From Marinobacterium sp. LSUCC0821 (GTDB lineage: Bacteria; Pseudomonadota; Gammaproteobacteria; Pseudomonadales; Balneatricaceae), in the NCBI RefSeq assembly GCF_012848475.1, contig NZ_CP051666.1:829501-893500 (forward strand): DNA of 64,000 nucleotides. Reading direction: 5' to 3'. The translations under genes were made by a program, and so were the position numbers. Below are positions 55,350-64,000 of this stretch, one piece after another (the stretch's first letter is position 1; every line of letters starts with the position of its first letter). A model generated the notes under the pieces. That model saw nothing but the letters and a program-made list of their open reading frames with translations, was not told the origin of the DNA and did not search any database.

Positions 55350-56159
55350 CTATTTCTGCTGGCGTCTCTCTTGTTTGTAGATAATTCGACCCGCCACAAG
55401 TACAGCAAGCGCAACAATGCCCACCATAATGGTCGCTAGCGCATTGATCTCTGGACTCACACCTAAGCGAACACTCGAGTAGACAACCATCGGCAACGTG
55501 GTTGAACCAGGGCCTGAAACAAAGCTCGCAACAATTAGATCATCCATTGACAGCGTGAAAGCTAGCAGCCAGCCGGCCAACAGTGCTGGCGAGATAATTG
55601 GCAGGGTAATCAAGAAGAAGACTTTAAATGGATGCGCGCCAAGATCCATAGCAGCCTCCTCTAACGACTGATCCATGTGCGCCAAGCGACTGCGAACCAC
55701 AACCGTCACGTAGGCCATAGAGAAGGTCGCATGAGCGATGGTAATGGTGGTTTGACCTCGCCCATCTGGCCAACCGATCATCTGCTCCATAGAGATAAAC
55801 AGTAACAACAGTGATAGACCGATGATCACCTCAGGCATCACAAGTGGTGCCGCCACCAGGGTATCGAGAGCTGAGCGCATTTTTGTTCGTTTAAAACGAA
55901 TCAACACAATTGCAGCTAGAGTTCCCAATACAGTCGCCACCGAGGCGTTCATCGCTGCGATCTTAATACTGAGCCAAGCCGCTGAGAGAATCTGGTCATT
56001 GTGCAGCAGTTCGCCATACCACTTGGTACTGAATCCAGCCCAGACAGTAACAAGGCGGCTCTCGTTAAATGAGTAGACAATCAGACTGATGATCGGGCCG
56101 TAAAGAAATGCGTAGCCCAACACCAGGGCACTGAATAGAAATGGAGAACGTCTAATCAC
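55350..56159 (-). CDS. potI: putrescine/polyamine ABC transporter permease PotI
   Basis: An inner-membrane permease of about 269 residues with six TM helices. The binding-protein-dependent transport loop reads EEAAMDLGAHPFKVFFLITL near 165-185, which contacts the ATPase. The start is GTG at 56159, which overlaps the potH stop as GTGA and follows AGAGGAG by eight bases. The frame is open upstream inside potH, but that stretch is unlike the family. It is the last gene of potF-potG-potH-potI; spermidine PotC is the close alternative. Confidence 0.9.
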   Translation of the reverse strand: MIRRSPFLFSALVLGYAFLYGPIISLIVYSFNESRLVTVWAGFSTKWYGELLHNDQILSAAWLSIKIAAMNASVATVLGTLAAIVLIRFKRTKMRSALDTLVAAPLVMPEVIIGLSLLLLFISMEQMIGWPDGRGQTTITIAHATFSMAYVTVVVRSRLAHMDQSLEEAAMDLGAHPFKVFFLITLPIISPALLAGWLLAFTLSMDDLIVASFVSGPGSTTLPMVVYSSVRLGVSPEINALATIMVGIVALAVLVAGRIIYKQERRQQK

Positions 56160-57061
56160 GCTTCGTTCTCCTCTGTACGCTGCTCCATATGGCGAAGCAG
56201 CACAAATGGGATAATCAGCACAACCAGTAACACAGCGGCCAAGGCTGAGGCGAGCGGCCAATCTTTATTGGCGAAGAACTCCGTCCACATCAACTTACCG
56301 ATCATCAAACTGTTGGGACCGCCGAGAAGATCGGGGATCACAAACTCCCCCATAACAGGAATAAAGACCAGCATCGAGCCTGCAATCAAGCCAGGCAGTG
56401 AGAGCGGTAAGGTGATCAACAGAAACTGCTTAATCGGCGGACAGCCAAGATCTGCAGCGGCTTCTAGCAACGAGATATCAAGACGGACTAGGGTTGCATA
56501 GAGTGGCAACACAATAAACGGCAGATAACTGTACACAACACCGATATAGACCGCTGTTGGGGTATATAGAATATCAAGCGGTGCGTCGATCAAGCCGCTC
56601 CACATCAAAAACTGGTTCAACAAACCGTTGTTTTTTAGGATACCAATCCAAGCGTATACACGTATCAGGAAGGAGGTCCAAAACGGCAGGATAATCAACA
56701 TCAAAAGCGGCAGTCGCCAATGGACTGGAGCACGCGCGATTCCGTAGGCCATTGGATAGCCGATTAGAATAGCGATAAAAGTTGAGATAGCGGCCACCTT
56801 AACCGAGCCCAACAGTGCATTTACATAGAGCGAGTCCTCAAATAGCAGTTGGTAGCTACCAAAATTGACCACGAGGGTCATGATGCCATCTTCGAATTCG
56901 CGGACCAGATCCATATAGGGTGGCTGCGCGAGTTGCGGCTCAGCCAGACTGATCTTTAAAACAAACAAAAAGGGCAATACAAAGAATAGACCCAACCAAA
57001 ACCAAGGGACTGCGGCGATACCGACCCGCCCCCAGTTAATGGACTCTAAACGCTGCTTCAT
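56156..57061 (-). CDS. potH: putrescine/polyamine ABC transporter permease PotH
   Basis: A permease of about 301 residues with six TM helices. The ATPase-contact loop reads LLEAAADLGCPPIKQFLLIT near 205-224. The start is the ATG at 57061, which overlaps the potG stop as ATGA. Upstream codons in the same frame lie within potG. It forms a heterodimeric channel with PotI. Its extracytoplasmic loop after the first TM is long, as in PotH and PotB. Confidence 0.9.
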   Translation of the reverse strand: MKQRLESINWGRVGIAAVPWFWLGLFFVLPFLFVLKISLAEPQLAQPPYMDLVREFEDGIMTLVVNFGSYQLLFEDSLYVNALLGSVKVAAISTFIAILIGYPMAYGIARAPVHWRLPLLMLIILPFWTSFLIRVYAWIGILKNNGLLNQFLMWSGLIDAPLDILYTPTAVYIGVVYSYLPFIVLPLYATLVRLDISLLEAAADLGCPPIKQFLLITLPLSLPGLIAGSMLVFIPVMGEFVIPDLLGGPNSLMIGKLMWTEFFANKDWPLASALAAVLLVVLIIPFVLLRHMEQRTEENEA

Positions 57062-58179
57062 TCCGTCAACACTCCAGCGGCTTGCGGAGCCCAGGTAAGC
57101 GTAACAGTTTGCCCCCAATCTAAAGGCTGTTCAGCTAGAGCTTGGGTATTTGACTGGGTAAACTGTACACGTTTACCTGAAGGGAGATCGATGTGGTAGA
57201 TCGATACGTCACCTAAGTAGGCGATCTCTTCTATAACGCCCTGAATAGTATTTGCAGCGCCCTCTTCAGCTTCCGTCACTAGACGCAGTTTTTCTGGTCG
57301 AACAGCCACAGTCACATCGACACCAGAAGCAATTGGGTGGCTATGGAAGATGCTAAGCATACAGCCCGCCTCTTCACTAAAGATATTGATACAGTCCTCT
57401 TCTTGCGACTCAACCGTACCATTGAAAAGATTGATCGAACCGAAGAAAGAGGCTGAGTAACGTGAGCGCGGGAACTCATAGATCATGCGTGGTGTATCGA
57501 CCTGCTCGATGCGGCCTTCACGCATAAGCGCAACACGACTAGACATAGTCATCGCCTCCTCCTGATCGTGGGTAACCACAATGAAGGTGATGCCTAGACG
57601 CTCTTGAATGTTCACGAGTTCGAACTGTGTCTGCTCACGCAGTTTCTTGTCCAATGCACCTAGAGGCTCATCGAGCAGAAGAATACGCGGATGTTTTGCC
57701 AGTGCACGAGCAAGCGCAACACGCTGACGTTGGCCACCCGATAGCTGGTGCGGTTTACGCTGTCCAAGTGCTGAGATCTGCACAAGATCGAGCATCTCCT
57801 CGACACGCTCTTTACAGGCATCAGCCGGCATACCCTCTTGTTTCAATCCAAACGCGATGTTGTCGATAACATTCATATGCGGAAAGAGCGCATAGGATTG
57901 GAACATCATATTGATTGGACGACGGTACGGTGGCACGTCCGTAATATCTTTACCATCGATAAAGATACGACCAGCTGTCGGTGTTTCAAAACCAGCCAAC
58001 ATACGCAGCAGGGTTGTTTTACCACAGCCTGATGAGCCCAGTAGCGAGAAGAACTCACCGCGATAGATCTGTAGGTTTACATCATCAACCGCGTACATAG
58101 ATCCAAAGGTTTTGGTCACACCTTCGATACGTACAATCGGTTCTTCATCCAATAAGATAGAGGGAGCTGATGGGTGCAT
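57058..58179 (-). CDS. potG: polyamine ABC transporter ATP-binding protein PotG
   Basis: A 373-residue ATPase of the PotA/PotG branch. Walker A is GSSGCGKTTLLRM near residue 39, the Q-loop NMMFQSYALFPHM near 90, the ABC signature LSGGQRQRVALARALAKHPR near 142, Walker B ILLLDEPLGALDKK near 165, and the switch His is in VTHDQEEAMTM. A C-terminal TOBE-like regulatory domain starts near 285. It is followed by potH with a 4-bp overlap and preceded by a stem-loop after potF. Confidence 0.95.
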   Translation of the reverse strand: MHPSAPSILLDEEPIVRIEGVTKTFGSMYAVDDVNLQIYRGEFFSLLGSSGCGKTTLLRMLAGFETPTAGRIFIDGKDITDVPPYRRPINMMFQSYALFPHMNVIDNIAFGLKQEGMPADACKERVEEMLDLVQISALGQRKPHQLSGGQRQRVALARALAKHPRILLLDEPLGALDKKLREQTQFELVNIQERLGITFIVVTHDQEEAMTMSSRVALMREGRIEQVDTPRMIYEFPRSRYSASFFGSINLFNGTVESQEEDCINIFSEEAGCMLSIFHSHPIASGVDVTVAVRPEKLRLVTEAEEGAANTIQGVIEEIAYLGDVSIYHIDLPSGKRVQFTQSNTQALAEQPLDWGQTVTLTWAPQAAGVLTE

Positions 58180-58210
58180 TGTAACTCTGCTGGTAGTGTT
58201 TACAGTGGAT

Positions 58211-58238
58211 GAAGGGCCCCAAGAGGTTGGGGCCCTTC
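58211..58238 (-). other. stem-loop between potF and potG
   Basis: GAAGGGCCCC and GGGGCCCTTC form a perfect 10-bp stem with an 8-base loop 10 bases past the potF stop. No T run follows on the minus strand. It probably protects the upstream potF message from 3' decay so that more binding protein than channel is made, as is common in ABC importers. Confidence 0.65.
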
Positions 58239-58247
58239 AAGTTTTGC

Positions 58248-59351
58248 TTATTGACCTGTTTTAACGCGGGTCCAAGCACGCGTTACATTACGTGTTTCAC
58301 GATCTGTAGGCGTTTTAAGAGAGAACAGTTTTTCACGCGTTGAAGCTGGTGGGTAGATACCGGCATCCTGACGGATCTCTTCATCAACAAGTGACTCAGA
58401 AGCAGCGTTGGCATTCGCGTAAGCAACGTAGTTAGTGATATCGGCAATCACATCTGGACGCAACAGGTAGTCTACAAAAGCGTGAGCTTCTGCTGGGTGT
58501 GGAGCATCCGCAAGTAGTACAGCAACGTCAGTCCAAACCACTGCACCTTCACCAGGAACTAGGTAGGCAACGTTAACACCGTTATTCGCTTCAGCAGCAC
58601 GATCACGCGCCTGCAGGATATCGCCACTGTAACCATGCGCCACACAGATATCACCGTTCGCAAGGTCGTTGATGTACTGTGAGCTGTGGAAGTAGCGAAT
58701 GTTAGAACGCACTGCATTCACAACGTCTGCCGCTTTCTGAGTACCCTCTTTGCTGTAGTCGTTAGGCTCTGCACCAGCAAAAGCGCGCGCAGCAACGAAT
58801 ACCTCTGTTGGGTCATCCATTAGCGTTACGCCACAGCTCGCAAGCTTAGCGACAGTTTCAGGATCGAAAACGAGTGACCAGGTATCCAGTTTCGCATCTG
58901 CGCCCAGGATCTCTTTTACCTTGTCTACGTTGATACCAATACCAGTGGTACCCCACATGTAGGGAATCAACATATCATTCTTAGGATCGATATCAGAAAG
59001 GGTATGCAGGATATTGGCATCTAGGTTGTTGTACCCAGAAAGTTTGCCAAGGTCATAAGCCTGGTAGAGGTTCGCTTTAACATGGCGATCCGCAAATGGA
59101 CGAGCGGTAGGGAACGCCACATCGTAACCACTCTTACCCGCTAGAAGCTTAGCTTCCAACACCTCATTCGAGTCATACACATCGTAAACGACTTTAATGC
59201 CAGTCTCTTTCTCAAAGTTAGCAATTGTCTCTTCAGCGATGTAATCAGACCAGTTGTATACATTTACTGTCTGCTCAGCTTGAGCCAAGGTTGTGCCAGC
59301 AACAGCTAGTGCAGATGCCAACAGGCTTGCACCTTTAACCCGAATTTTCAT
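58248..59351 (-). CDS. potF: periplasmic putrescine/polyamine-binding protein PotF
   Basis: The solute-binding subunit of the Pot importer. About 367 residues with a signal peptide (MKIRVKGASLLASALAVAGT, cleavage near AQAEQ). The PotD/PotF fold shows VNVYNWSDYIAEETIANFEK near 32 and IPYMWGTTGIGINVDKVKE near 125. Trp and acidic residues for amine binding are present in YNWSDYI. The ATG at 59351 is chosen for the signal peptide; the GGAG upstream is rather distant (13 bases). Confidence 0.92.
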   Translation of the reverse strand: MKIRVKGASLLASALAVAGTTLAQAEQTVNVYNWSDYIAEETIANFEKETGIKVVYDVYDSNEVLEAKLLAGKSGYDVAFPTARPFADRHVKANLYQAYDLGKLSGYNNLDANILHTLSDIDPKNDMLIPYMWGTTGIGINVDKVKEILGADAKLDTWSLVFDPETVAKLASCGVTLMDDPTEVFVAARAFAGAEPNDYSKEGTQKAADVVNAVRSNIRYFHSSQYINDLANGDICVAHGYSGDILQARDRAAEANNGVNVAYLVPGEGAVVWTDVAVLLADAPHPAEAHAFVDYLLRPDVIADITNYVAYANANAASESLVDEEIRQDAGIYPPASTREKLFSLKTPTDRETRNVTRAWTRVKTGQ

Positions 59352-59546
59352 GATATCGATATATCTCCAAGATAGTGTAAATGGGCAGCCTGCCCACAAA
59401 TTTGCGACTATGGCGAAAAACTAAACAAAAAACCAGAAAAAATATTCAATCAATCTTCTGCAATACCAGACTATTTAAGGCCGTAAGAGAGATAGAGCAC
59501 TACTGATATAAAAGCCATTCAAGCCGGTTTTACGGCCCTAAAAGAG

Positions 59547-59582
59547 AAAAGGGTCACCCACTTCATGGGCAACCCTTTAAAA
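59547..59582 (-). terminator. terminator-like hairpin after the carboxynorspermidine dehydrogenase gene
   Basis: On the minus strand, AAAGGGTTGCCCA and TGGGTGACCCTTT pair with one mismatch around TGAAG and run into TTTTCTCTTTT. It separates this gene from potF. Confidence 0.75.
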
Positions 59583-59606
59583 AAATAATAGCTTTAAACT
59601 ATCAAT

Positions 59607-60845
59607 TTAGAAGTGAAGCGGACGCTCGCCATTCTCATCACGGATCCAAGTTGGCAGACCCATGTGATTTAGGTGATTCAGGAATGGACGCGGATCCAGC
59701 TCTTCTACGTTAACCATTGTCTTACAATCCCACTCACCGGTAGCGATTAACAGTGCTGCAGCAACTGGCGGTACACCCGCGGTGTAAGAGATACCCTGGC
59801 TACCCACTTCGTTGTAAGCATCTTTATGGTCAGCCACGTTGTAGATAAACACTTCACGCTCTTTACCATCTTTAGTGCCCTTCACCTGATCACCAATACA
59901 GGTCTTACCGGTGTAGTTAGGTGCAAGTGACGCAGGATCAGGAAGACAGGCTTTAACCACTTTAAGTGGAACAACGCTCTGCCCTTCAGCCGTTTCGATT
60001 GGCTGCTCAGAGAGCAGGCCTAGGCTCTTAAGTACTGTAAATACTGTGATGTAACGCTCACCAAAGCCCATCCAGAAACGAACATTTGGACAACCTAGGT
60101 TAGCTGAAAGAGAGTGAACTTCATCGTGTCCGGTCATATAGCTGGTACGCTCACCCACCACTGGCAGGTTATCTGTACGGCTCACTTCGAACATCTGGTT
60201 AGTCTGCCACTGGTTGTTCTGCCAAGAGTAGACACGGCCAGTAAATTCACGGAAGTTGATCTCTGGATCGAAGTTGGTAGCAAACCAATGGCCATGCTCA
60301 CCGGCGTTGATATCGATGATATCAACCGACTCCAAAGTATCGAAATATTCATTTTTAGCTAGCGCTGCATAAGCATTAACAACGCCTGGATCAAAGCCAC
60401 AACCCAGGATCGCAGTGGTGCCTGTCTCTTTACAACGGTCACGACGTTTCCACTCGTAATTGCCATACCAAGGTGGGTTTTCACAAATCTTTAAAGGATC
60501 TTCATGGATCGCAGTATCTAGATAAGCAGCACCGGTTTCGATACACGCCTCTAATACATACATGTTGACGAAAGCTGAGCCAACGTTAAGGACAATCTCT
60601 GATCCAGTATCACGAATCAGTTTCGCAGTTGCTGCAGTGTCCATTGCATCCAATGCGTATGAAGTGAGTTTACCTTCAACTTTCATAGCACCTTTTTCGT
60701 GGATGCTTTCGATGATTGCATCACATTTATCTTTGGTTCGGGAAGCGATCGCGATATCACCGAGAATATCATTGTGTTGTGCACACTTGTGGGCAACAAC
60801 CTGAGCGACGCCGCCGCCACCAACAATTAAGACATTTTTTTTCAT
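59607..60845 (-). CDS. carboxynorspermidine (carboxyspermidine) dehydrogenase
   Basis: A saccharopine-dehydrogenase-family enzyme of about 412 residues. It reduces the Schiff base of aspartate semialdehyde with diaminopropane or putrescine to carboxynorspermidine or carboxyspermidine. The NADPH-binding loop is NVLIVGGGGVAQVVAHKCAQ at residues 4-23. TTAILGCGFDPGVVNAYAAL near 150 and the C-terminal block are typical of this subgroup rather than of lysine catabolism. It is encoded 73 bp downstream of nspC. The ATG at 60845 fits the family start; a GTG four codons earlier is possible. Confidence 0.9.
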   Translation of the reverse strand: MKKNVLIVGGGGVAQVVAHKCAQHNDILGDIAIASRTKDKCDAIIESIHEKGAMKVEGKLTSYALDAMDTAATAKLIRDTGSEIVLNVGSAFVNMYVLEACIETGAAYLDTAIHEDPLKICENPPWYGNYEWKRRDRCKETGTTAILGCGFDPGVVNAYAALAKNEYFDTLESVDIIDINAGEHGHWFATNFDPEINFREFTGRVYSWQNNQWQTNQMFEVSRTDNLPVVGERTSYMTGHDEVHSLSANLGCPNVRFWMGFGERYITVFTVLKSLGLLSEQPIETAEGQSVVPLKVVKACLPDPASLAPNYTGKTCIGDQVKGTKDGKEREVFIYNVADHKDAYNEVGSQGISYTAGVPPVAAALLIATGEWDCKTMVNVEELDPRPFLNHLNHMGLPTWIRDENGERPLHF

Positions 60846-60930
60846 GCTGCTTAGCACTCCATATTCAGGGAGCGAGGCTCCATTAAACTTAAAACCGTTA
60901 AACTTTTAACCGCTAACTACCTCCTAAAAA

Positions 60931-62055
60931 CTAGGAGAGGTTGTCAACGAAGTCCTGATAACCAAATTCACGAACCAGCTCGATAGAACCATCAAGCTGT
61001 TTAACTGCTATGGACGGCATCTTTACACCGTTAAACCAATTCTTTTTCACCATGGTGTAGCCACCTGCATCCTCTATTGAGATGCGATCACCCGCTTTAA
61101 GTTCGTGATCAAAGTTAAACTCACCAAAAATATCGCCGGCAAGACAGGATTTACCACAGATCTGATAGGTAAACGGGCCATCACATGGCGACATGCGTGC
61201 ACTCTCACGGTAGATCAGTAGATCCAACATGTGCGCCTCAATTGAGCTATCAACTATCGCAAGGTCTTTACCGTTGTGAAGCGTATCCAACACAGTCACC
61301 TCAAGGGTAGTGCTCTTAGTAATCGATGCTTCACCGGGCTCTAAGTAGACCTGCACGCCATATTTATTAGAGAAAGCTTTAAGGCGTGCACAGAAAGCAT
61401 CCAGCGGGTAATCATCACCAGTAAAGTGAATACCACCACCCAGGCTGATCCACTCCATCTTCTCAATCAGATGACCGAACTTAGCCTCGATCTGATCGAG
61501 CATGCCACTGAAACGCTCTAAATCGCCATTCTCACAGTTGTTGTGAAACATAAAGCCCGAGATCTGATCGACCACTTTCGCAATGCGCTCAGGATCCCAC
61601 TCACCCAATCGACTGAATGGACGCGCTGGATCAGCAATGATGAATTCAGAGGTGCTAATACCTGGGTTTACACGCAGACCACGCTTTTTATTGCGGCTCT
61701 GCTCTTCAAAGCGCTGGAACTGGTTGATGGTGTTAAAGATGATCTTGTCACAGTTGTTCAGCACCTCGTCGATCTCATGATCGTCGTATGCCACTGAGTA
61801 AGCGTGCGTCTCACCAGGAAACTTATCGTGACCTAGCTTCACCTCGTAAAGGGATGAAGAGGTAGTACCGTCCATGTACTCAGACATCAGATCGAATACA
61901 GACCAGGTTGCAAAACACTTAAGCGCCAACAGAGACTTAGCACCCGAGTGCTCACGCACGTAGGCGATCTTCTCCATATTCTTTAGAAGCTTAGCTTTAT
62001 CAATGAGGTAGTAAGGAGTCTTCAACGAAACCGTATTAGAGGTCTTTAACATCAT
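60931..62055 (-). CDS. nspC: carboxynorspermidine decarboxylase
   Basis: A PLP enzyme of the alanine-racemase-fold group, 374 residues. It decarboxylates carboxynorspermidine or carboxyspermidine to norspermidine or spermidine. The PLP lysine lies in AKSLLALKCFATWSVFDLM near residue 45. The phosphate-binding and substrate regions are EWISLGGGIHFTGDDYPLD near 220 and YLEPGEAS near 258. It is the first gene of the nspC-dehydrogenase-pot cluster. It replaces the SAM-dependent SpeE route to spermidine in organisms that lack it. Confidence 0.94.
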   Translation of the reverse strand: MMLKTSNTVSLKTPYYLIDKAKLLKNMEKIAYVREHSGAKSLLALKCFATWSVFDLMSEYMDGTTSSSLYEVKLGHDKFPGETHAYSVAYDDHEIDEVLNNCDKIIFNTINQFQRFEEQSRNKKRGLRVNPGISTSEFIIADPARPFSRLGEWDPERIAKVVDQISGFMFHNNCENGDLERFSGMLDQIEAKFGHLIEKMEWISLGGGIHFTGDDYPLDAFCARLKAFSNKYGVQVYLEPGEASITKSTTLEVTVLDTLHNGKDLAIVDSSIEAHMLDLLIYRESARMSPCDGPFTYQICGKSCLAGDIFGEFNFDHELKAGDRISIEDAGGYTMVKKNWFNGVKMPSIAVKQLDGSIELVREFGYQDFVDNLS

Positions 62056-62115
62056 CGCACCCAGTCAAAATAAAGCGCGAGATTTTACAGAAATTGAAAT
62101 GCTTTAGCGAGTTTT

Positions 62116-62150
62116 GTAGGAGCGCATTCCCTCAAGGAGGGAAGCCGCGA
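62116..62150. repeat. single REP-like unit
   Basis: GTAGGAGCGCATT, then stem CCCTC, loop AAG, stem GAGGG, then AAGCCGCGA. It lies upstream of nspC. Confidence 0.85.
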
Positions 62151-62180
62151 AATTCAGAGTGTGTAGCGTAATTTGAAGGC

Positions 62181-62259
62181 GGATGACAGGCTGAAGGCTT
62201 ATCACTAGTGCCATTTATTAGATCTGAGTCACCGTGACAGGCCTTCAGCCTGTCATCGG
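62181..62259. repeat. pair of GTGAC-type hairpins (inverted)
   Basis: Two hairpins facing each other. The one at 62181-62206 is degenerate (GATGACAGGCTGAAGGCTTATCAC). The one at 62231-62259 has perfect arms GACAGGC/GCCTGTC around CTTCA. They share loop and flanks with 27886-27980. The pair sits between aroC and nspC. Confidence 0.75.
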
Positions 62260-62294
62260 TTTTATCAGCAAGCACCAAAGATTATCGACCGGAA

Positions 62295-63392
62295 TTAAAG
62301 CTGCCCAAGCACCGGTGTATCCACCTTAACATCAGCATTCTGAGCACGGTGGCGAAGTAGATGATCTACCAGCGTCAGTGCCATCATCGCTTCAGCGATA
62401 GGCGTTGCACGAATACCAACACAAGGATCGTGACGACCTGTTGTGATCACTTCACAAGCATTGCCATCTTTATCAATACTGCGACCTGGAATACGCATGC
62501 TTGAGGTAGGCTTAAGCGCGATGTGGGCAATAATATCTTGGCCACTAGAGATACCACCTAGAATGCCGCCGGCATGGTTAGAGAGGAATCCTTCAGGAGT
62601 CATCTCATCACGATGCTCTGTACCCTTTTGCGCTACAGAGGCAAAACCATCACCGATCTCAACACCTTTAACAGCATTGATACTCATGAGGGCATGCGCA
62701 AGATCAGCATCCAAGCGATCGAAGATCGGCTCACCCAAACCAACAGGTACACCCGATGCCACTACGGAGATCTTAGCACCTACAGAGTTACCCTCTTTAC
62801 GCAACGCATCCATATATTCAGCCATCTGCTCTGCAGCAGCGGCATCCGGGGAGAAGAATGGATTGTTAGCCACTTCATCCCAATTAAAGTTCGCAGGATC
62901 AATCGCAATCGGCCCAAGCTGAGATAGGTAACCGCGAATCTCAACACCAAATGCGGCAAGCACTTTCTTGGCTACAGCACCCGCTGCGACACGCATCGCA
63001 GTCTCACGGGCTGATGAGCGACCGCCACCGCGGTAATCGCGAATACCGTATTTGTGATGGTAGGTGTAGTCGGCATGTGCAGGACGGAACTGGTCTTTAA
63101 TATTACCGTAGTCTTTAGAGCGCTGATCGGTATTCTCAATCAACAGGCCGATAGATGTACCGGTCGTCTTCCCTTCAAACACACCTGAGAGGATCTTCAC
63201 CTCATCAGCTTCGCGACGCTGAGTCGTATGACGAGAAGTACCTGGCTTGCGACGATCCAAGTCACCCTGAAGATCATCTTCACAAATCTCGATTCCTGGT
63301 GGGCAACCATCAATAATCGCGCCCAGTGCTGGGCCATGGCTCTCACCAAAGGTGGTAATTGTGAAAAGTTTTCCGTAACTGTTACCGGACAT
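62295..63392 (-). CDS. aroC: chorismate synthase
   Basis: An FMNH2-dependent enzyme that turns EPSP into chorismate at the end of the shikimate pathway. The 365-residue protein has the three family signatures [18 protein letters not shown] near residue 15, [20 protein letters not shown] near 122 and [17 protein letters not shown] near 320. It is encoded 36 bp downstream of prmB, the standard gammaproteobacterial order. Confidence 0.97.
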   Translation of the reverse strand: MSGNSYGKLFTITTFGESHGPALGAIIDGCPPGIEICEDDLQGDLDRRKPGTSRHTTQRREADEVKILSGVFEGKTTGTSIGLLIENTDQRSKDYGNIKDQFRPAHADYTYHHKYGIRDYRGGGRSSARETAMRVAAGAVAKKVLAAFGVEIRGYLSQLGPIAIDPANFNWDEVANNPFFSPDAAAAEQMAEYMDALRKEGNSVGAKISVVASGVPVGLGEPIFDRLDADLAHALMSINAVKGVEIGDGFASVAQKGTEHRDEMTPEGFLSNHAGGILGGISSGQDIIAHIALKPTSSMRIPGRSIDKDGNACEVITTGRHDPCVGIRATPIAEAMMALTLVDHLLRHRAQNADVKVDTPVLGQL

Positions 63393-63428
63393 TATCTATT
63401 CCTACTCGTTGAACCGAAGGCTCAAGTG

Positions 63429-64000
63429 TTAAATCAAATCTTGGTGGGCACGCAGTGAAGGGGCATCGATAACAAACACGCCGTTACCTCCCTCTTCCAA
63501 CTCAACCCAAATCAAAGGTAGCTCAGGGTAGGCTTCCATCAGGTGCACCTCTGAGTTACCAACCTCAACAACCAACAGACCCTGTTCGCTCAGATGACGA
63601 CCCGCCTCTTTGAGAATTCGACGCGTAATATCCAAACCATCATGGCCGGAGCCCAATGCCATCTCTGGCTCATGGTGATACTCATTAGGCATTGAGGCAA
63701 GATCTGCTGCATCCACATAAGGTGGGTTGGTCACGATCAGATCGTACACCTCACCATCTAAGGCATTAAAGAGATCACTATGGATGGCACGCACACGATC
63801 TTCAAGTTCGTGGCGCGCAATATTAGTGTTTGCAACCGCTAAAGCATCATCGGATAGATCGACCAGATCTACCTCTGCGTGCTCAAAAGCATAGGCACAG
63901 GCGATACCGATACAGCCACTACCGGTGCATAAATCCAGAACTCGCTCTACATCAACATCGCCTAACCAAGGCTGAAACTCTTGCTCAATCAACTGCGCGA
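63429..64000 (-). CDS. prmB: 50S ribosomal protein L3 glutamine methyltransferase PrmB, C-terminal part (cut by window edge)
   Basis: A SAM-dependent methyltransferase that modifies a glutamine of ribosomal protein L3. About 190 C-terminal residues are visible. The SAM-binding motif [20 protein letters not shown] is followed by [15 protein letters not shown] and the catalytic NPPY in [15 protein letters not shown]. The frame stays open to the right edge (preceding residues AQLIEQEF), so the N-terminal third is missing. Its position before aroC favours PrmB over PrmC. Confidence 0.93.
   Translation of the reverse strand, partial: AQLIEQEFQPWLGDVDVERVLDLCTGSGCIGIACAYAFEHAEVDLVDLSDDALAVANTNIARHELEDRVRAIHSDLFNALDGEVYDLIVTNPPYVDAADLASMPNEYHHEPEMALGSGHDGLDITRRILKEAGRHLSEQGLLVVEVGNSEVHLMEAYPELPLIWVELEEGGNGVFVIDAPSLRAHQDLI

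Noticed and set aside
60846-60900. A ten-codon upstream frame (MEPRSLNMEC) ending just before the carboxynorspermidine dehydrogenase start, possibly a polyamine-sensing leader peptide
   Set aside because: No ribosome site at a proper distance and no conservation evidence; too short to support.

Overview
This window comes from a gammaproteobacterium of roughly 50 % G+C. The housekeeping order resembles Pseudomonas and Oceanospirillales-type genomes (purF-cvpA-dedD-folC-accD-trpA-trpB-trpF-truA-fimV-usg-asd-leuBDC, and mfd-csiV). It differs from a typical pseudomonad by carrying a CO2-fixation cluster built on form II RuBisCO, a class III polyhydroxyalkanoate synthase, and a carboxynorspermidine polyamine pathway. 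A facultatively autotrophic, probably marine bacterium is the simplest reading. That assignment is an inference from gene content; no rRNA is present.

Layout. 1-8.8 kb, all minus strand: Calvin cycle cluster cbbM-cbbQ-cbbO-cbbY-fbp-prk-tkt (tkt runs off the left edge), with the regulator cbbR divergent at 8.9 kb. 9.8-21.3 kb: a 10-kb block (class II DAHP synthase, AEC transporter, hybrid histidine kinase, mfd, csiV) lies between two inverted copies of a 540-594-bp non-coding element made of palindromes. 21.3-29.8 kb: mscS, then sohB-ldt-nagZ (cell wall recycling), an SCP2 protein, nudC, nhaB, a heat-shock ibpA with a sigma32-type promoter and a ROSE-like RNA thermometer, and dusC. 29.8-48.2 kb, all minus strand: the biosynthetic run metZ-purF-cvpA-dedD-folC-accD-trpA-trpB-trpF-truA-fimV-usg-asd-leuB-leuD-leuC. 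48.4-55.3 kb: yitT, a MazG-like protein, a LysR regulator, the PHA genes phaE-phaC facing phaR and a DUF6489-type gene, then MFS and LysE-type transporters. 55.3-62.1 kb, minus strand: the polyamine genes potI-potH-potG-potF, carboxynorspermidine dehydrogenase and nspC. 62.3-64 kb: aroC and prmB (cut by the right edge).

Functional logic. Prk and CbbM perform the two reactions unique to the Calvin cycle. Fbp and Tkt regenerate its intermediates, CbbY removes inhibitory sugar bisphosphates, and CbbQ/CbbO reactivate RuBisCO. NagZ and a YkuD protein without a signal peptide fit cytoplasmic murein recycling. The pot transporter plus the carboxynorspermidine enzymes form one polyamine uptake and synthesis locus.

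The least ordinary signal is the non-coding fraction. There are at least three families of short palindromes scattered between genes (REP-like GTAGGAGCGCATT units, CACA-TGTG 19-mers, and GACAGGC-type hairpins), and a larger MITE-like element with imperfect 18-bp terminal inverted repeats. Across copies the stem sequences change on both arms together while loops and flanks stay constant, so structure rather than sequence appears to be conserved. I saw no CRISPR array, no tRNA or rRNA gene, and no transposase gene.
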